16,840 nucleotides of DNA from Candidatus Aenigmatarchaeota archaeon (GTDB taxonomy: Archaea; Aenigmatarchaeota; Aenigmatarchaeia; QMZP01). The notes below the pieces were generated by a model, which ran no database searches, was not told the origin of the DNA, and saw only the letters and a list, made by a program, of their open reading frames with translations. Positions 6,635 through 12,966 of this stretch are shown piece after piece. The DNA is taken from NCBI GenBank assembly GCA_016202745.1, contig JACQOB010000131.1:1-16840 (forward strand), read 5' to 3'. The number at the start of each line of letters is the position of its first letter. The first letter of the stretch is position 1. The position numbers and the translations under genes are program-made.

Positions 6635-6680
6635 ACAGTTTCCGGCCTTGGCCAATTGGACAAAGCCGGCCTGTGACTAT
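6635..6680 (+). other. probable tRNA intron 1 (D-loop), made of a dispersed hairpin repeat
   Basis: About 46 nt separate the D-loop bases AGTGGTCAA from GGAT on the 3' side of the D-stem. The insert folds as CAG/CTG, then CCGGC/GCCGG, then TTG/CAA around a CCAATTGG-containing loop. Near its base GTCA (6630-6633) pairs with TGAC (6674-6677), flanked by AA on one strand and TAT on the other. This resembles a relaxed bulge-helix-bulge substrate for the archaeal splicing endonuclease. Exact ends are uncertain by one or two bases. The sequence matches the repeats at 790-934 and 2405-2441. Confidence 0.65.
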
Positions 6681-6717
6681 GGATACTAGGCTCTGGACCT
6701 GGTGACGGCGGTTCGAA

Positions 6718-6831
6718 ATCACCACTTTTTCAAAAAGTGGTGGGTCAAAAGGGAGGCTATCTCACTCGCTGCGCTCGTTCGATTACGCCTTCCCTAAGAC
6801 TTACCAGAAAATGAAAAAGTGATGACAATAA
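6718..6831 (+). other. probable tRNA intron 2 (T-loop, position 59/60)
   Basis: A 114-nt insert between TTCGAA and the T that completes the T-loop. Its ends form a long helix: TCACCACTTTTTCA (6719-6732) with TGAAAAAGTGATGA (6812-6825), one mismatch. Between this helix and the T-stem lie AAA (6716-6718), four opposed positions (6712-6715 against 6826-6829), and AAT (6830-6832). This is exactly 3-4-3 bulge-helix-bulge geometry, with cuts after the second bulge base giving the expected exons. Two of the four middle pairs are mismatched. Inside are a competing perfect 11-bp hairpin (6720-6742) and an imperfect one (6751-6757 with 6787-6794). Confidence 0.7.
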
Positions 6832-6845
6832 TCCGCCCGGGGCTA

Positions 6846-6866
6846 TTTTATTTTTTATTATTTTAG
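6846..6866 (+). terminator. T-rich terminator after the tRNA
   Basis: Immediately after the discriminator base comes a T-rich run (TTTTATTTTTTATTATTTTA). Archaeal RNA polymerase commonly stops on such tracts without a hairpin. Its position right at the rebuilt tRNA end supports 6845 as the true 3' boundary. In the remaining 6867-7003 only the purN promoter was recognised. Confidence 0.6.
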
Positions 6867-6965
6867 CTCAATAAATCTGCCCTCTTTAGCTATCTTGTGT
6901 TGCGCCTCTACAAAAAAATCAGCCTTTTTATCTTTTTGTTGCATCTAGATATTAAGCCATCCCTA

Positions 6966-6974
6966 CTTAAAACT
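6966..6974 (+). promoter_or_regulatory. TATA-like box for the purN-purSL-purQ operon
   Basis: CTTAAAACT lies about 34 nt upstream of the purN ATG at 7004, placing a start site near 6995 with a very short leader. No Shine-Dalgarno sequence is present. It is the only AT-rich promoter candidate directly before the operon. Confidence 0.4.
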
Positions 6975-7003
6975 TTCTGCCAAATATTTGCAAGTTGGTT
7001 TTG

Positions 7004-7921
7004 ATGGCTGCCACTTATCATGACGATGAGAAGCTGAGGGTGTTTGTACTTTTTTCGGGTGGTGCGTCTGCCGGACTCGGGCTCATTGACGGCCCGAATT
7101 TCACAAGACGCTACAAAGTTGTCGGCGCAGGGACAAATGAGCCGGAAGCCAGTGGCATCGGTGAATTCAGGAAAAGGGGGATAGACCCGGCTGTTTTCGA
7201 TTACAAAAAATTCCTTGGCCAGTACAACCTGAAGCCTGGCAGGAAGGCAAACGAAGGCTACCACGACCAGTGGCTGGAAAAGATAAGGACCATTGACCCG
7301 CACGTGATTGTCCTCTCAGGCTACTTCAGGATTGTGCCCAGGCTGTTCCTCGATGAATACCCGGACACCAAGAACGTCCACCCCGCCCCGCTGCATTATA
7401 TCACCAGGGTGCTGAAGGACGGCGGATTCCAGTACGGGGAAATTATTGACGCTGCCCAGTGGACCCAGAAGCAGGCAGGGGAGTTGCTTGCCCAGCGGAC
7501 CCTTGAAGGAAAGCCTGTCTACATCAAGCCATTCACGGGTGAAAAGGCTGTCTTTGACCTCGCCCTTTTCGGCCAGTCACAGGGCATCAGCCAGCTGAGG
7601 GCAACGGTGCACAGGGCAGTCCCTGAAGTGGACAACGGGCCGATAGAGGTTGAGTCTGCCTGCCTGGAAATTGACAGGGAAAAGACTGGCAAGCTTATCC
7701 GCAACAGGAGCTGGTCGCAGCTTTGGGACTACACCAATGAGCTCCAGAACAGGCTTAAAGTTGAGGGCGACATACCCGCAATGAGGAAGGCCGTCGAATT
7801 GACAGCCGAGAGAAGGCTTGTGCACACTGGCGGCTCAGTGTTTGTTGACACCGAGGAGCTGCCATATTGCGGCCTCCAACTGCCTGACAGTGAACGTGTT
7901 CTTTATGACACACCGGATTGA
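7004..7921 (+). CDS. purN: phosphoribosylglycinamide formyltransferase, extended form
   Basis: 305-residue GAR transformylase-like enzyme transferring a formyl group from 10-formyl-THF to GAR. The PurN pattern is clear: VLFSGGASAG for the phosphate loop, then DPHVIVLSGYFRIVPRLFLDEYP, NVHPAPL with catalytic N124 and H126, and VHRAVPEVDNGPI with the catalytic Asp at D210. The standard enzyme is about 200-210 residues, with the Asn-His pair and the Asp about 38 apart. Here they are about 85 apart, because roughly 45-50 residues containing AAQWTQKQAGELLAQ intervene, and about 95 residues follow the Asp. The start is ATG 7004; TTG 6995 in frame is less likely. The 3' end overlaps purSL by 17 nt, suggesting translational coupling. 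The extensions have no recognised family. Confidence 0.85.
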   Translation: MAATYHDDEKLRVFVLFSGGASAGLGLIDGPNFTRRYKVVGAGTNEPEASGIGEFRKRGIDPAVFDYKKFLGQYNLKPGRKANEGYHDQWLEKIRTIDPHVIVLSGYFRIVPRLFLDEYPDTKNVHPAPLHYITRVLKDGGFQYGEIIDAAQWTQKQAGELLAQRTLEGKPVYIKPFTGEKAVFDLALFGQSQGISQLRATVHRAVPEVDNGPIEVESACLEIDREKTGKLIRNRSWSQLWDYTNELQNRLKVEGDIPAMRKAVELTAERRLVHTGGSVFVDTEELPYCGLQLPDSERVLYDTPD

Positions 7922-10900
7922 GGTAGGGACCAGGGAAGGGCGTAATGACCCGAAAGCCAAGGGAATAGCGAATTTTGCCAGAAGCATAGGCATACCGGTT
8001 GATGATGTCAGGCGGATAAAGGCCTATACGATAGACAAGGACATCGGGCCGGATAGCCTGGATATGCTTGCCCAGGAATTGTTTGCAGACCCGATTGTTG
8101 AGCTTGCTTCCGTTGACACGCCAATGGCATCAGCGCACAAATTTGACTACCTTGTTGAGGTAGGGTTCAAGCCTGGGGTAATGGACACGGTAGGCAATAC
8201 GGCAGCCGAAGCCATAGGCGACATGCTTGATGCCAGGTTCGGGAAAGGCGAGGCTGTTTACACATCCATGCAGGTTCTTGTAAAAGGGAAAGGCCTGACA
8301 AGGGAGCAGATGGACAGGCTCGCTGCGGGATACCTGGCAAACGACAACATACAGCGCTGGCGAATAAGCGACTATGGTGAAGTTGCCGCAGGCAGGCACC
8401 AGTTTGAAGCGCCAAGGGTCAGGATAAACAGGACACCTGCTGTGAAATATATTGGCCTGGATGTTGATAATGAAAGGCTGATGGGAATAAGCCACGAAAG
8501 ATCGCTGGCACTGAACTTGAAGGAAATGCAGGCTATAAGGAGCTATTTTGCAAGGGAAGGTGTGAAGGAGGCAAGAAGGCTTGTTGGCTTGCCGGAAAAG
8601 CCAGCAGACGCAGAAATGGAGATCTTTGGCCAGAAGTGGTCTGAGCATTGTGACCATAAAATATTCAGAGGCAAGACAACCTATTCAGAAACTCCGGAAT
8701 CGCAGCCGGAAACTATAGAAAGCTTGTTTGACACGTACATCAGAGATTCCACTGAGAAACTGCAGGCAGTGCTCCCATGGATCCTTTCAACGCTAAAAGA
8801 CAACGCGGGAGTCATAAGGTTCAACGACAGGTGGCTCCTTGCCCTCAAGGCAGAAACCCATAACAGCCCCTCAAATGTTGAACCTTTTGGCGGAGCAGAG
8901 ACCGGAATAGTTGGCGTCTACAGGGATCCCATGGGAACTGGAATGGGGGGAAGGGTGATATTCGGGACTTACGGTTTCTGTACTGGCCATCCTTCGTACA
9001 ATGGCAACCTAAGGCCAAGACTGCACCCAAAAAGGCTGCTGGAAGGCGTCCGTTCAGGGGTTGAGAGCGGCGGGAATAAAAGCGGCGTGCCAACGCCCTT
9101 TGGTTTGACTTATTTTGATGACGGCTACATGGGCAAGCCGGCAATATTTGTCGGCGCAGCCAGCCTTATACCTGCCGAAGTGGGTGGAAAGCCTGGATAC
9201 GAGAATGAGGTAAAGCCAGGAGACCTCATAGTAATGGCTGGCGGGAAGGTTGGCATAGACGGAATCCACGGGGCGACCCAATCGTCCATGGAAGCCGGCG
9301 ACCAGATAACATCGGGCCACGTGCAAATAGGCGACCCATACACACAAAAAAACATGATGGATTTCCTCGTTGAGGCAAGGGACCTAGGGCTTTACAGGGC
9401 CATAACTGACAATGGGGCTGGCGGCTTGAGCTCATCTGTAGGCGAAATGGCAAGGAAGTCAGGCGGTTTTGAAATGCACCTTGACAGGGTTCCGCTGAAA
9501 TATGACGGGCTTGACCCGTGGCAGATACTTGTTTCAGAATCGCAGGAAAGGATGACACTGGCTGTTGACCCGTCAAAATATGGCGAACTGGAAAGGCTGG
9601 CCAGGGAACACGGGGTTGAGATAAGCAACCTTGGGGAATTCAATGGTTCAGGAAAATTCCATGCGTTTTACGGCGGGAAAACTGTTGCTTATCTGGACAT
9701 GGATTTTGTGCATGATGGCTTCCCGCAGATGGAACTGAATGCTGCATGGAAATCCCCGGAGAAGCGCGGCCTGGCTGAGCCGGTTATGGATGAGCCTCAT
9801 GATTACAATCACATGCTTCTGGAAATGCTTAGAAGGCCTAACATTGCAAGCAAGGAATACATAGCGCGCCAGTATGACCACGAGGTCCAGGGGACAAGCG
9901 TTGTCAAGCCCCTGGTGGGTGAGGACAGTGATACCTTTAGCGATGCGGCTGTCCTGAGACCCGATCTTGAATCACACGAAGGCATTGCCATTACTGCAGC
10001 GCTGAACCCTGCATACGGGGAGATTGACACTTATCACATGGCTGCCGCCACGATAGACGAGGCCATCAGGAGGGTGGTGGCCGTGGGCGGCAACCCAGAG
10101 GAGGTAGCGCTTATTGACAATTTCTGCTGGCCAAGCCCGCTGCCAGGCGATAATAACCCTGATGCAGAGTACAAGATGGCTCAGCTTGTCCGCGCAAACA
10201 AGGCGTTGCATGAATATACGCTGGCATTCAAGGCTCCCTGCATTTCAGGGAAGGACAGCATGTCAATGGACGGCGAGGTTGCCGATGACGCGGGAGTGAA
10301 GCACAGGGTTTCAGCGCCGCCAACGCTTCAGATGACGGCGGTTGCGAAGCTGGAAGACGCCAGGAAAGCGGTGACAATGGACGCCAAGTTACCTGGTGAC
10401 AAGGTGTATATTCTTGGTGTGACAAGGGATGAGCTGGGCGGCTCTGAATATTACGCCATGCGTGGTGGGCAAAAAGGGCTCAATGCGCCGAAGGTAGATG
10501 CAGCAAGTTCTTCCAGGCTGTATAAGTCACTGCATGCGGCAATGGCAGAAGGCCTTGTCTCTTCCGCCAGGGGCTGCTACAGGGGAGGGCTTGCAGTTGC
10601 ACTGGCGCAGACTGCATTTGCCGGCGGATACGCCATGGACGTGGAACTGTCAATGGTCCCTCTGGAGTTGCCGATGGGGCCGAATGAATTCCAATGGAGG
10701 GATGACAAGATATTGTTTTCAGAATCCGCAGGCAGGTTTGTCGTGACTGTTTCCCCGAAGAATGAAGGCAGGTTTGAGGAGGTCATGAGGGGGAATGATT
10801 ATGAGATGATAGGGCATGTCTCAGGCGGCTACAACCTGAGAATATGTGGCATAGACGGGGAAAACATAATTGACGCCCCGCTTTCCAGGCTTAAATCAAG

Positions 10901-10925
10901 CTGGCAGAGGCCTTTTGGTGTGTGA
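7905..10925 (+). CDS. purL: phosphoribosylformylglycinamidine synthase, PurS-PurL fusion
   Basis: 1006 residues. Makes FGAM from FGAR and ATP, using ammonia delivered by the separate glutaminase PurQ. Residues 1 to about 165 look like PurS-type modules (HRIEVGTREGRNDPKAKG, later FDYLVEVGFKPGVMDTVGN). The PurL body has the catalytic segment FGQKWSEHCDHKIFRGKT, the ATP/substrate motif KAETHNSPSNVEPFGGAETG, DNGAGGLSSSVGEMARKSGG, WQILVSESQERM and, in the second half, CISGKDSMSMDG. It is longer than ordinary small PurL (600-750) and shorter than the large single-chain enzyme (about 1300), because PurS is fused and the glutaminase is not. ATG 7905 is chosen where the PurS-like sequence begins; it overlaps purN by 17 nt. 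purQ starts 1 nt after the stop. Confidence 0.93.
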   Translation: MTHRIEVGTREGRNDPKAKGIANFARSIGIPVDDVRRIKAYTIDKDIGPDSLDMLAQELFADPIVELASVDTPMASAHKFDYLVEVGFKPGVMDTVGNTAAEAIGDMLDARFGKGEAVYTSMQVLVKGKGLTREQMDRLAAGYLANDNIQRWRISDYGEVAAGRHQFEAPRVRINRTPAVKYIGLDVDNERLMGISHERSLALNLKEMQAIRSYFAREGVKEARRLVGLPEKPADAEMEIFGQKWSEHCDHKIFRGKTTYSETPESQPETIESLFDTYIRDSTEKLQAVLPWILSTLKDNAGVIRFNDRWLLALKAETHNSPSNVEPFGGAETGIVGVYRDPMGTGMGGRVIFGTYGFCTGHPSYNGNLRPRLHPKRLLEGVRSGVESGGNKSGVPTPFGLTYFDDGYMGKPAIFVGAASLIPAEVGGKPGYENEVKPGDLIVMAGGKVGIDGIHGATQSSMEAGDQITSGHVQIGDPYTQKNMMDFLVEARDLGLYRAITDNGAGGLSSSVGEMARKSGGFEMHLDRVPLKYDGLDPWQILVSESQERMTLAVDPSKYGELERLAREHGVEISNLGEFNGSGKFHAFYGGKTVAYLDMDFVHDGFPQMELNAAWKSPEKRGLAEPVMDEPHDYNHMLLEMLRRPNIASKEYIARQYDHEVQGTSVVKPLVGEDSDTFSDAAVLRPDLESHEGIAITAALNPAYGEIDTYHMAAATIDEAIRRVVAVGGNPEEVALIDNFCWPSPLPGDNNPDAEYKMAQLVRANKALHEYTLAFKAPCISGKDSMSMDGEVADDAGVKHRVSAPPTLQMTAVAKLEDARKAVTMDAKLPGDKVYILGVTRDELGGSEYYAMRGGQKGLNAPKVDAASSSRLYKSLHAAMAEGLVSSARGCYRGGLAVALAQTAFAGGYAMDVELSMVPLELPMGPNEFQWRDDKILFSESAGRFVVTVSPKNEGRFEEVMRGNDYEMIGHVSGGYNLRICGIDGENIIDAPLSRLKSSWQRPFGV

Positions 10926-10926
10926 T

Positions 10927-11736
10927 ATGGACAGGAGAGTAAGAACAGCTGTGCTGTATGGCGGTGGCCTGAATTGTGACATTGAGACAGCGCATGCAGT
11001 AAAGACAGCCGACGCATTCGGGCATGCGGGAGCAGAAGCAGACAGGGTCCTTTTAGGCAGGCTCATGGACAGGCCTGATGATTTATTGCGCTACGACATC
11101 CTTGCAATCCCCGGAGGCTTCTCATATGCGGACGACCTTGGCGCCGGGGTTGTGCTGGCAAACAAGCTGAAGCGCAAGTTAGGCGAACAGCTCTACAGGT
11201 TCATAGAAGAGGGCAGGCCCGTGATTGGCATCTGCAACGGCTACCAGGCGCTGGTGAAGGGCGGCTTCCTTCCCGGGCTTGACGGCGAGAGAAAACAGCA
11301 GGTCACCCTGACGTACAATGATTCCGGGAGGTTTGAGGACAGGTGGGTCACCCTGGAGGTAACTTCAGAGAAGTGCATCTTTACCAAAGATATTGACGAC
11401 CTCATTGACCTGCCGGTGAGGCATGGGGAAGGCAAGTTTGTTGCGGCAAATTGTAATACGTTAACAAGACTGCGCAACAATGACATGATTGTTTTCAAGT
11501 ATGTCAGCCGGTACGGGGAAGACGACCCAGGCTATCCTGAAAACCCCAACGGCTCAGAGGATGACATAGCGGCCATATGCAATGAGCGGGGAAACGTCCT
11601 TGGGATAATGCCCCACCCCGAGGGCTACATGTTCCCCTGGCAGCACCCAAGGTGGACAAGGGAGGGCCTGCCGGAGGAGGGACTGGGCATGCAGATTTTC
11701 AGGAATGCTGTCAAATATGTAAGAGAATCTTTGTGA
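10927..11736 (+). CDS. purQ: phosphoribosylformylglycinamidine synthase glutaminase subunit
   Basis: 269-residue class I glutamine amidotransferase that releases ammonia for PurL. It shows LYGGGLNCDIET near the N-terminus, IPGGFSYADDLGAGVVLA at 61-78, the nucleophile C103 in GICNGYQALVKGGFLPG, and the catalytic His-Glu pair in MPHPEGYMFPW near the end. It is somewhat longer than typical bacterial PurQ (about 225). ATG 10927 follows the purSL stop after one base, so translation is probably coupled. The gene ends 1 nt from the stop codon of the converging small membrane-protein gene. Confidence 0.95.
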   Translation: MDRRVRTAVLYGGGLNCDIETAHAVKTADAFGHAGAEADRVLLGRLMDRPDDLLRYDILAIPGGFSYADDLGAGVVLANKLKRKLGEQLYRFIEEGRPVIGICNGYQALVKGGFLPGLDGERKQQVTLTYNDSGRFEDRWVTLEVTSEKCIFTKDIDDLIDLPVRHGEGKFVAANCNTLTRLRNNDMIVFKYVSRYGEDDPGYPENPNGSEDDIAAICNERGNVLGIMPHPEGYMFPWQHPRWTREGLPEEGLGMQIFRNAVKYVRESL

Positions 11737-11737
11737 T

Positions 11738-11926
11738 TCAGTACTTCTCAAAATCCATCAGCATCAGCGCTATGTAGACGGCAAAAAAGAACATGACTAC
11801 CATCAGGAACTGGAGGAAGAAGCCTGATTCGGAGGCGGATGCGGTGTCCAGGATCTTCGTGATGAATGCGCTGACAACGCCTGTCAGGACTATCAGCAAT
11901 GCCATCTGCGCCTTCTGGCTTGACAT
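11738..11926 (-). CDS. small two-helix membrane protein, 62 residues
   Basis: Two hydrophobic segments, at about 7-26 and 36-56, are joined by a short acidic/Ser-rich loop (LDTASASESG) and followed by MDFEKY. No family was recognised. Support comes from the protein-like hydrophobic pattern, a TATA-like box about 25 nt before the ATG, and the exact fit between purQ (stop codons one base apart) and the divergent isocitrate dehydrogenase gene. Confidence 0.6.
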   Translation of the reverse strand: MSSQKAQMALLIVLTGVVSAFITKILDTASASESGFFLQFLMVVMFFFAVYIALMLMDFEKY

Positions 11927-11958
11927 GATTTATTATTGGAATCCCATAATATTAAGCA
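11927..11958. promoter_or_regulatory. compact divergent promoter region
   Basis: Only 32 nt separate the two start codons. TTTATTATT at 11929-11937 is about 26 nt before the rightward ATG (11959). On the other strand TTAATATTATG (11944-11954) is about 24 nt before the leftward ATG (11926). Both transcripts would be leaderless, and each TATA-like box lies next to the other gene's start, so initiation in the two directions could interfere. Confidence 0.5.
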
Positions 11959-12966
11959 ATGAAAACCTACAGGATAGCCGTCCTGCCAGGGGACGGGATA
12001 GGGCCCGAAGTTGTTGATTCAGCACTGAAGGTTTTGGATGCTGCCCAGAAAACGGGAAATTTCAAGCTGGAATATATTTTTGGAGAAGCAGGATTTAGTG
12101 CAATAAATAAGCATGGGACAAACCTTCCTGAAGGGACAATCAAAATCTTAAAAAGCGCACATGCATGCCTGAAGGGGCCAATGACGACGCCCGAGGAGGA
12201 AGGCGCGCCAATCTCTGTTGCGGTGCAGATAAGGAAAATGTTTGATTTGTACGCGAACGTGAGGCCGTGCAGGACTTATCCTAATGCTTCTGGAATGAAG
12301 GGTGTTGATTTGGTCATAGTAAGGGAAAATACGGAAGGACTCTATTCAGGAAAAGAGAGGAAAATAAAAGGCGGGGCAATTGCAGAAAGGATTATAACGG
12401 AAAAAGCGTCGGAAAGGATAGCTGAATTCGGCTTTAGAATGGCGGAAGGGAGGGGAAAGAAATTAACTTATGTCCATAAGGCGAATATATTAAGAATGAC
12501 TGACGGAATTTTCAACAGGGCTGTCCTGAGGGTGGCCAGGAGATATCCGGAAATCAGGGTGGAGGGGATGCATGTGGATGCCGCGGCAATGCAATTGGTT
12601 AAGAACCCGCAGCAGTTTGATGTTATTGTCACAACCAACCTTTTTGGGGACATATTATCTGACGAAGCAGCCCAGATAGCTGGTGGCGTTGGTTTGGCGC
12701 CTTCCGCAAACATTGGAGAAAAATATGCCATGTTCGAGCCTGTCCACGGGTCAGCGCCGAAATATGCGGGCAAGGGAATCGCCAACCCCATTGCAGCGAT
12801 ACTAGCATGCAAGATGATGCTTGACTATTTGGGCGAAGGGAAGGCAGGAAAGGCAATAGAAAATGCTGTTGTCAAAGGGCTGGCAGGCAGGAAAATCCTT
12901 ACAAGGGATTTAGGGGGAAAAACCTCAACCAGAAAGGCAGGGGAAATAATGGCGGGAATGATATGA
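11959..12966 (+). CDS. isocitrate dehydrogenase-like (ICDH/IPMDH family)
   Basis: 335-residue beta-decarboxylating dehydrogenase. Family landmarks are LPGDGIGPEVV, LKGPMTTP, RKMFDLYANVRPC, the substrate segment VIVRENTEGLYSG, the catalytic Lys region YVHKANILR, TTNLFGDILSDEAA and EPVHGSAPKYAGKGIANP. Linkage to citrate synthase and malate dehydrogenase favours isocitrate as substrate, but 3-isopropylmalate or homoisocitrate cannot be excluded: at the place of the E. coli Ser-Leu-Asn substrate segment this protein has Ser-Val-Ala. K268-Y269 in SAPKYAG match the Lys-Tyr pair of NADP-dependent enzymes; NAD-dependent ones usually have an Asp-Ile type pair. First gene of the operon, with a promoter about 25 nt upstream; its stop overlaps the citrate synthase start by 4 nt (ATGA). 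Confidence 0.85.
   Translation: MKTYRIAVLPGDGIGPEVVDSALKVLDAAQKTGNFKLEYIFGEAGFSAINKHGTNLPEGTIKILKSAHACLKGPMTTPEEEGAPISVAVQIRKMFDLYANVRPCRTYPNASGMKGVDLVIVRENTEGLYSGKERKIKGGAIAERIITEKASERIAEFGFRMAEGRGKKLTYVHKANILRMTDGIFNRAVLRVARRYPEIRVEGMHVDAAAMQLVKNPQQFDVIVTTNLFGDILSDEAAQIAGGVGLAPSANIGEKYAMFEPVHGSAPKYAGKGIANPIAAILACKMMLDYLGEGKAGKAIENAVVKGLAGRKILTRDLGGKTSTRKAGEIMAGMI

Larger units (their letters stand above)
6613..6845 (+). tRNA. tRNA-Gln (anticodon CUG), interrupted in the D-loop and T-loop
   Basis: The cloverleaf can be assembled from separated parts. The acceptor AGCCCTG (6613-6619) pairs with CGGGGCT (6838-6844), and A6845 is the discriminator; no CCA is encoded. The D-stem is GTCT (6622-6625) with GGAT (6681-6684), and the D-loop has the conserved AGTGGT. 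The anticodon stem CTAGG (6686-6690) pairs with CCTGG (6698-6702) around CTCTGGA, giving anticodon CUG. The variable region is TGAC. The T-stem GGCGG (6707-6711) pairs perfectly with CCGCC (6833-6837), and the T-loop becomes TTCGAAT when 6717 is joined to 6832. Removing about 46 nt and 114 nt leaves about 73 nt. All stems pair and the conserved bases are present, so it is more likely a functional intron-bearing gene than a pseudogene. Splicing itself is inferred. Confidence 0.85.

Noticed and set aside
6720..6742. Intrinsic terminator ending a truncated tRNA
   Set aside because: The hairpin is perfect, but the missing T-stem and acceptor strand are found at 6833-6845 with full pairing, so it lies inside the gene.
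6751..6794. Second tRNA or separate small RNA inside the T-loop insert
   Set aside because: GGGAGGC/GCCTTCCC and a TTCGATTA look tRNA-like, but no anticodon arm or D-arm can be formed between them.
6908..7303. 131-codon minus-strand open frame
   Set aside because: Mostly antisense to purN and without protein-like features.
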